DNA from: an uncultured Lachnospiraceae bacterium | GTDB taxonomy: Bacteria; Bacillota; Clostridia; Lachnospirales; Lachnospiraceae | Reading direction: 5' to 3' | Assembly (NCBI GenBank): GCA_910579225.1 | Contig: CAJTTI010000001.1 | Coordinates: 95,138-159,137, forward strand | DNA: 64,000 bases | Part shown: positions 59,623-64,000 of the stretch, piece by piece | Layout of the letters: the number at the start of each line of letters is the position of its first letter | Numbering within the stretch: the stretch's first letter is position 1 | Notes under the pieces: generated by a model | Databases searched by the model: none | Seen by the model: the letters and a program-made list of their open reading frames with translations, nothing else | Told to the model about the DNA's origin: nothing | Made by a program: the position numbers and the translations under genes

Positions 59623-62331
59623 TTGAAGAAGCAGAAGCGCATCTGTATCGGCGTATTGGCCCATGTGGATGCAGGAAAAACCACCTTATCCGAGTGTATT
59701 TTGTACAAAAGTGGAAGCATCCGGAAGCTGGGCAGAGTGGATAAGGGAGATACATTTCTGGATCATAATGAGATGGAGCGAGCCAGGGGGATTACGATCT
59801 TTTCCAAACAGGCACTGTTTACTCTGGGCGAAAAGCAGTTTACGCTGATGGACACGCCCGGGCATGTGGACTTTTCAGCAGAGATGGAGCGGACGCTGCA
59901 GGTACTGGATTATGCGGTGCTGATTGTCAGCGGGGCGGATGGGATTCAGGGGCATACAGAGACGCTCTGGAAGCTTCTGCAAAGGTATCAGATACCGGTT
60001 TTCCTGTTTATCAACAAAATGGACCAGAACGGGACTAACCGGGAGCGGCTGATAGAGGAACTGAAGAACAGGCTGGATGATCGGTGTGTGGATTTTGGCG
60101 CAGACCGGACTTCAGATATCTTTCAGGAAGATGTGGCGGTTTGCGAGGAACATATACTGGAATATTATCTGGAACACGGAGAAGTGCCGGAAGAGGAGAT
60201 CCGTCATCTGATCGCGAAACGACAGGTATTTCCGTGCTATTTCGGGTCGGCGCTGAAAGAAGACGGGACAGATGCGCTGATGGAAGGAATGGAGCGGTAT
60301 ATGTGCTGCCCGGTATACGAAGAGACATTCGGGGCAAGAGTTTTCAAGATCAGCAGAGACGATCAGGGACAGCGTCTGACCTGGATGAAAGTGACCGGAG
60401 GAATGCTGAAAGTTAAAATGGTCCTGTCAGGAGGAACCGGGGAAAGACAGTGGGAAGAGAAAGTCAATCAGATCCGGATGTATTCCGGGGCCAGGTTTGA
60501 GACGGCTGACGAGGCGGCGGCAGGGACAGTCTGTGCAGTAACCGGACTTACAAAGACCTGCCCGGGGGAAGGGCTGGGAGCAGAGAAAGATTTTCGCATG
60601 CCGATACTGGAACCAGTACTGACTTATCGGATGGAACTCCCGAAAGGAGTGGATGCGAGGCGGATGCTGCAGAAGCTCCGGCTTCTGGAGGAAGAAGAAC
60701 CGGAACTCCATATCTGCTGGGAGGAGAGGCTGCAGGAGATCCAGGCGCAGCTTATGGGAGAAGTGCAGATCGAAGTGCTGAAAACACAGATCCGGGAACG
60801 TTTTGGAATATCCGTAGAATTTGCAGCAGGTAAGATTGTATATAAAGAGACGATTGCGAATCGGGTGGAAGGCGTGGGTCATTTTGAACCACTGCGTCAT
60901 TATGCGGAAGTGCATCTTCTGCTGGAGCCCGGGGAAGTGGGAAGCGGGATGCAGTATTCATCTGTATGCAGCGAAGATCTTCTGGATCGGAACTGGCAAA
61001 GGCTGATTCTGACTCACCTGGAGGAGAGAAATCATAGAGGGGTAATGATCGGAGCGGAGCTTACCGATATGAAGATCACACTGGTGGCCGGGAAGGCACA
61101 CCTGAAGCATACAGAAGGGGGAGATTTCCGGCAGGCCACTTACCGGGCGGTTCGCCAGGGGTTGATGCAGGCGGAAAGCGTGCTTCTGGAACCTTATTAT
61201 GAATTTCGTCTGGAAGTGCCTCCGGACCAGGTGGGACGTGCCATGTCGGACCTGGAGAAAATGTATGCCTCTTTCGAACAGCCGGAGCTGGAAGGAGAAC
61301 GGTCAGTGTTGACAGGTACAGCACCGGTGTCTGCCATGCAGAACTATTATCAGGAGCTGTCCGCTTATACAAAGGGCCGGGGACGACTCTTCTGCAGTAT
61401 GAAAGGTTATGGTCCCTGTCATAACACGGAGGAAGTCCTGGAAGAGAGTGATTATCTTCCGGAAAATGACGTGGAACATACGCCGGACTCGGTTTTTTGC
61501 TATCATGGGGCGGGGATGGTTGTTCCATGGTATGAGGTGCCGGGGCATATGCACCTTCCGGGCTTTCTGTCCAGAGAAAGGGAACCGGGCAAAGAGGAGT
61601 CCGGGGCGCCAAAGAGGAACTCCAGAAGGGGGAAGCAGACACCTGGCTCAGTGGAAGAGGAGAAAGAACTGGAAGAAATCTTCACCAGGACTTATGGAAT
61701 GCAGAAGAGACGGCGCGGGAATGACTCTGCCCATACGGAAACTTTTGGTAAGACAAAGGAGGATAAGCCTTATGTGTACCGGCCGAAGGAAAAGCTGCCG
61801 GAATATCTGCTGGTAGACGGATACAATATTATTTTTGCTTGGGATGAGCTGAAGGAACTGGCGAAGGTGAATATTGACAGTGCCCGGGATAAGCTGATGG
61901 ATATTCTGTGTAATTATCAGGGATTTCGCAAGTGCAGTGTCATACTGGTGTTTGATGCTTACCGGGTGGAAGGACACCGGGAAGAAATCGTGAAATACCA
62001 CAATATCTATGTGGTCTATACGAAAGAGGCGGAGACGGCAGACCAGTATATTGAACGGACTGCCCATGAGATCGGAAGAAAGTATCAGGTTACTGTAGCT
62101 ACTTCCGATGGGTTGGAGCAGATTGTCATCCGGGGTCAAGGATGTATCATGATGTCTGCCAGGGAACTTCAGGATGAAATCGCTTATGTGAATCAGGAGA
62201 TTCAAAAGGAATATATGGGACAGCATTCCGGCAGCAGGAACTATCTCTTTGACTATTTGCCGGAAGAGCTGGCAGAGAAGCTCCATGAAGTGCGAATGGG
62301 GCGAAGGAGTATGGGGGAAGAACAGGAGTAG
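59623..62331 (+). CDS. TetM/EF-G-like translational GTPase fused to a Rae1/YacP-like NYN nuclease domain
   Basis: 902 residues from TTG 59623 (GGAGAG 6 nt upstream), so the protein opens KKQKRICIGVLAHVDAGKTT as in TetM; an in-frame ATG at 59599 overlaps the preceding gene. GTPase motifs: G1 A13-T21, G2 RGIT, G3 DTPGHVDF from 77, G4 NKMD 131-134. EF-G domains III-V follow, for example GGDFRQATYRAVRQGLM (IV) and FRLEVPPDQVGRAMSDL (V). After a charged linker (about 660-725), residues 727-895 match Rae1/YacP: LLVDGYNIIFAWDELKEL, SVILVFDAYRV and VATSDGLEQIVIRGQG hold the acidic NYN/PIN residues. TetM alone is about 640 residues. A ribosome-targeted nuclease is inferred. Confidence 0.9.
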   Translation: MKKQKRICIGVLAHVDAGKTTLSECILYKSGSIRKLGRVDKGDTFLDHNEMERARGITIFSKQALFTLGEKQFTLMDTPGHVDFSAEMERTLQVLDYAVLIVSGADGIQGHTETLWKLLQRYQIPVFLFINKMDQNGTNRERLIEELKNRLDDRCVDFGADRTSDIFQEDVAVCEEHILEYYLEHGEVPEEEIRHLIAKRQVFPCYFGSALKEDGTDALMEGMERYMCCPVYEETFGARVFKISRDDQGQRLTWMKVTGGMLKVKMVLSGGTGERQWEEKVNQIRMYSGARFETADEAAAGTVCAVTGLTKTCPGEGLGAEKDFRMPILEPVLTYRMELPKGVDARRMLQKLRLLEEEEPELHICWEERLQEIQAQLMGEVQIEVLKTQIRERFGISVEFAAGKIVYKETIANRVEGVGHFEPLRHYAEVHLLLEPGEVGSGMQYSSVCSEDLLDRNWQRLILTHLEERNHRGVMIGAELTDMKITLVAGKAHLKHTEGGDFRQATYRAVRQGLMQAESVLLEPYYEFRLEVPPDQVGRAMSDLEKMYASFEQPELEGERSVLTGTAPVSAMQNYYQELSAYTKGRGRLFCSMKGYGPCHNTEEVLEESDYLPENDVEHTPDSVFCYHGAGMVVPWYEVPGHMHLPGFLSREREPGKEESGAPKRNSRRGKQTPGSVEEEKELEEIFTRTYGMQKRRRGNDSAHTETFGKTKEDKPYVYRPKEKLPEYLLVDGYNIIFAWDELKELAKVNIDSARDKLMDILCNYQGFRKCSVILVFDAYRVEGHREEIVKYHNIYVVYTKEAETADQYIERTAHEIGRKYQVTVATSDGLEQIVIRGQGCIMMSARELQDEIAYVNQEIQKEYMGQHSGSRNYLFDYLPEELAEKLHEVRMGRRSMGEEQE

Positions 62332-62334
62332 ACA

Positions 62335-62967
62335 ATGGAACGAAATATTGACATGAATCAGGTGTCAGATGGGAAATTATATACGGCCAATGACCTGGTG
62401 AGAACGGATTGTCAGGGCTGTCATGGGTGTTCAGTATGCTGTCGGGGGATGGGACATTCGATCATATTGGATCCCTGTGATATATTCAGTCTGTGTAAAG
62501 GCCTGAATACAAGCTTTGAAGAGCTGATGGAAGACCGGGTTGAGCTGAATATTGCAGACCGGTTGATTCTGCCGAACCTTAAGATGACAGGAGAAGGAGA
62601 TTCCTGCGTATTCCTGGATCAGGAGGGGCGCTGCAGTATTCATGGTTTTCGTCCAGGTATGTGCCGTCTCTTTCCGCTGGGACGGTTCTATGAAAAGAAC
62701 GGTTTCCGGTATTTTCTTCAGCTCCATGAGTGTCCGAAGGAGAATAAGACGAAAGTAAAGGTGAAGAAATGGCTTGGGGTGCCGGATCTCAGGCGCTATG
62801 AGCAGTTTGTCTGCGACTGGCATGATTATCTGAAAGCACTCAGAGAGAGGGTGGCAGGTGACGCGGGGCAGATTCGGGAAATCAGCCTGAACCTTCTGAA
62901 TAGGTTTTACGTGACGCCGTATGAGTCGGAAGAAGATTTTTATGAGCAGTTTTACAGAAGAATGTGA
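62335..62967 (+). CDS. YkgJ-type cysteine cluster protein
   Basis: 210 residues. CQGCHGCSVCCRGMGHSII, then CDIFSLC, CVFLDQEGRCSIHGFRPGM and HECPKE give the C-x-x-C, C-x2-CC and R-P-x-x-C pattern of the YkgJ/CxxCxxCC family, thought to bind zinc or an Fe-S cluster. Helical C-terminal third. It starts 3 nt after the GTPase-NYN stop with AGGAG upstream, so it is in the same operon. A terminator follows. Function in this family is unknown; links to RNA or tRNA modification have been suggested but are not visible here. Confidence 0.87.
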   Translation: MERNIDMNQVSDGKLYTANDLVRTDCQGCHGCSVCCRGMGHSIILDPCDIFSLCKGLNTSFEELMEDRVELNIADRLILPNLKMTGEGDSCVFLDQEGRCSIHGFRPGMCRLFPLGRFYEKNGFRYFLQLHECPKENKTKVKVKKWLGVPDLRRYEQFVCDWHDYLKALRERVAGDAGQIREISLNLLNRFYVTPYESEEDFYEQFYRRM

Positions 62968-62980
62968 ACAGACAAGAGGG

Positions 62981-63010
62981 AAAGGAGATCTACTAGAAGA
63001 TCTCCTTTTT
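62981..63010 (+). terminator. Terminator of the NrtR-GTPase operon
   Basis: AAAGGAGATCT (62981-62991) pairs with AGATCTCCTTT (62998-63008) around a 6-nt loop, with TTTTT at 63006-63010. ACAGACAA and TTGTCTGT flank the stem and could extend it across an internal loop. Confidence 0.9.
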
Positions 63011-63068
63011 GTCTGTCCGGAAACAAAGAGATATGTGTGAAATGAGATATGCCAAATAGAAAGATGTC

Positions 63069-63098
63069 TTGCACTCCCAAATGAAATTATGATATAAT
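63069..63098 (+). promoter_or_regulatory. Promoter of the BTAD regulator gene
   Basis: TTGCAC (63069-63074), an 18-bp spacer and a perfect TATAAT (63093-63098). The predicted leader is about 110 nt and strongly structured. Confidence 0.55.
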
Positions 63099-63115
63099 TA
63101 TGCAAAAAAGTAAAA

Positions 63116-63201
63116 AAATTTAACATATTCCCTGACAGAACAGGGATGGATTTGTTAAATTTGCATACAAACGGGATGTGTTTTGGTATGCCTGTATGCG
63201 G
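63116..63201 (+). promoter_or_regulatory. Structured leader of the BTAD regulator gene
   Basis: AAATTTAACA (63116-63125) pairs exactly with TGTTAAATTT (63153-63162), and inside it CCCTG (63130-63134) pairs with CAGGG (63141-63145). Directly after, GCATAC (63163-63168) can pair with GTATGC (63186-63191), partly extended by AAAC with GTTT. GGAGGGGAAG and the ATG follow. No terminator T-run is present, so translational control or an operator pair is more likely than attenuation. Confidence 0.6.
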
Positions 63202-63214
63202 GAGGGGAAGTATT

Positions 63215-64000
63215 ATGGAGAGAGAACTGCCTGCATTGCATGTCAGGATGTTGGGAGGAGAGCGCATTACTTATGGGGGGCGTCCGATTCTGCGTCAGCG
63301 AAGCGGTACGTCAAGGGTGATGAAGCTGCTGTTAATCCTGCTTTATAACAGTCCTGCAGGCATTACGAGAAATAAGCTGATTGAGGATTTGTACGGAAGA
63401 GAAGAAGTGCTGGATGGCGCCAATAATCTAAGAGTGGCCTGTTACCGCCTGAAAAAGATGCTTATGAACGGCGGATTGCCGGAACATGACTATATTGTGG
63501 TAAAGGATGGTCTATACTATTTCGAGGCTCCTGCATATATAGAGGTGGATGTGCATATATTCCGAAGCCTGATCAGCAGGGCAGATCAGGAAAGCAATAA
63601 GGAGAAGAAGATAGGACTCCTTCGGGAAGCCTGTGAGATGTACAGAGGGGAATTTTTAAAGGGCCTTTCCGGCGATGAATGGGTGCTTTTGGAGGGAATG
63701 CGGTACAAGGATATGTATGCCGGTGCGCTTCAGGAAGTGTGTAGTTATCTAAAAGTGCAGCGCGATTACGAAGAGATTCTGCGGTTGTGCGGGGCGGCTT
63801 GCGAGATGTATCCGTTTGATGAATGGCAGGTGCTTCGGATTGATTGTTATATTGCCATGAACCGGTATAAGGAATATGAAGATACGGCCAAGCTTTTCTT
63901 TGAAGAGCTGGGGATCAGTCCGTCAGAGCGGATGCTGGAACAGATGAAAGTGTTCAGCAGGGAGCACAGACACTGGAGCCGCAATCTGGACTGTTGTATA
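63215..64000 (+). CDS. BTAD-domain transcriptional regulator, AfsR/SARP-like (3' end outside window)
   Basis: 262 codons in frame to the right edge, starting at ATG 63215 with GGAGGGGAAG upstream. The N-terminal winged helix (SRVMKLLLILLYNSPAGITR, RNKLIEDLYGREEVLDGANN and LRVACYRLKKMLMNGGL) has the OmpR-like fold used by SARP and AfsR proteins. The BTAD helical repeats follow: LREACEMYRGEFLKGLSGDE, then YEEILRLCGAACEMYPFDEW and QVLRIDCYIAMNRYKEYEDT, with the typical ELGISPSE ending. Further domains may lie beyond the window. Targets unknown. Confidence 0.85.
   Translation, partial: MERELPALHVRMLGGERITYGGRPILRQRSGTSRVMKLLLILLYNSPAGITRNKLIEDLYGREEVLDGANNLRVACYRLKKMLMNGGLPEHDYIVVKDGLYYFEAPAYIEVDVHIFRSLISRADQESNKEKKIGLLREACEMYRGEFLKGLSGDEWVLLEGMRYKDMYAGALQEVCSYLKVQRDYEEILRLCGAACEMYPFDEWQVLRIDCYIAMNRYKEYEDTAKLFFEELGISPSERMLEQMKVFSREHRHWSRNLDCCI

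Noticed and set aside
59623..62331. A plain tetracycline-resistance determinant (tetM/tetO/tetW)
   Set aside because: The GTPase is TetM-like, but the protein is about 260 residues longer and carries a nuclease-type domain. It sits in a chromosomal-looking operon with no mobile element, so the resistance label is not supported.

Overview
The window reads as a low-to-mid GC Gram-positive anaerobe of the Clostridia, most likely Lachnospiraceae. The grounds are strong AGGAGG-type ribosome binding sites, frequent GTG and TTG starts, sigma-A promoters, a PyrK/PyrD dihydroorotate dehydrogenase pair, an anaerobic sulfite-reductase-like protein, GntR-ClpC-RadA, DUF1653, VanZ and Mrp/NBP35 proteins. 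The genus cannot be fixed from sequence alone. Genes are dense, mostly on the + strand, and no phage, insertion sequence or CRISPR array is visible.

Layout. 0-4.8 kb: the end of an XpaC-like protein, TelA, a GH13 glucosidase and glycogen branching enzyme. 4.8-15.3 kb: a divergent fucosyltransferase-like gene, then a long surface-glycan operon of glycosyltransferases, a DUF2304 protein, two polytopic proteins and three consecutive acyltransferases. 15.3-19 kb: pyrF-pyrK-pyrD-pyrE with its own promoter and terminator. 19-22 kb: VanZ, a small membrane protein and an M29 aminopeptidase. 22-25.5 kb: purE-purM-purN-purD. 25.5-31.3 kb: a membrane-anchored cohesin-like protein, then GntR-clpC-radA. 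31.4-41.7 kb: a second glycan locus of two convergent operons, one with flippase, FAD enzyme, GT2, SDR and a membrane protein, the other with MBOAT, SGNH, a TIM-barrel isomerase and GT2. 41.8-49.7 kb: tRNA-Trp, a solute-binding lipoprotein, LysR divergent from a sulfur-redox pair (CoA-disulfide reductase-rhodanese and an AsrC-like protein), DUF1653, Mrp, YdcF and Cu/Zn SOD. 50-54.3 kb: an iron alcohol dehydrogenase, an unknown protein, a response regulator-GGEEF protein and a dihydrouridine synthase.

The most unusual part is 54.4-63 kb. An isochorismatase/nicotinamidase-like hydrolase is followed by a vWA protein, a PP2C-like phosphatase and an atypical protein kinase, which resembles the TerY-phosphorylation triad. 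Next comes an NrtR-type Nudix-winged-helix protein in operon with a 902-residue protein that joins a TetM-like ribosomal GTPase to a Rae1/YacP-like NYN endoribonuclease domain, and then a cysteine-cluster protein. NAD/ADP-ribose sensing, protein phosphorylation and ribosome-directed RNA cleavage therefore sit side by side. A linked stress system is a reasonable hypothesis, but it is inference. The window ends inside a BTAD-type regulator preceded by a structured leader.

Starts were chosen from ribosome binding site spacing and family N-termini. Promoters, operators and terminators were found by eye and none has been folded or scored by software.
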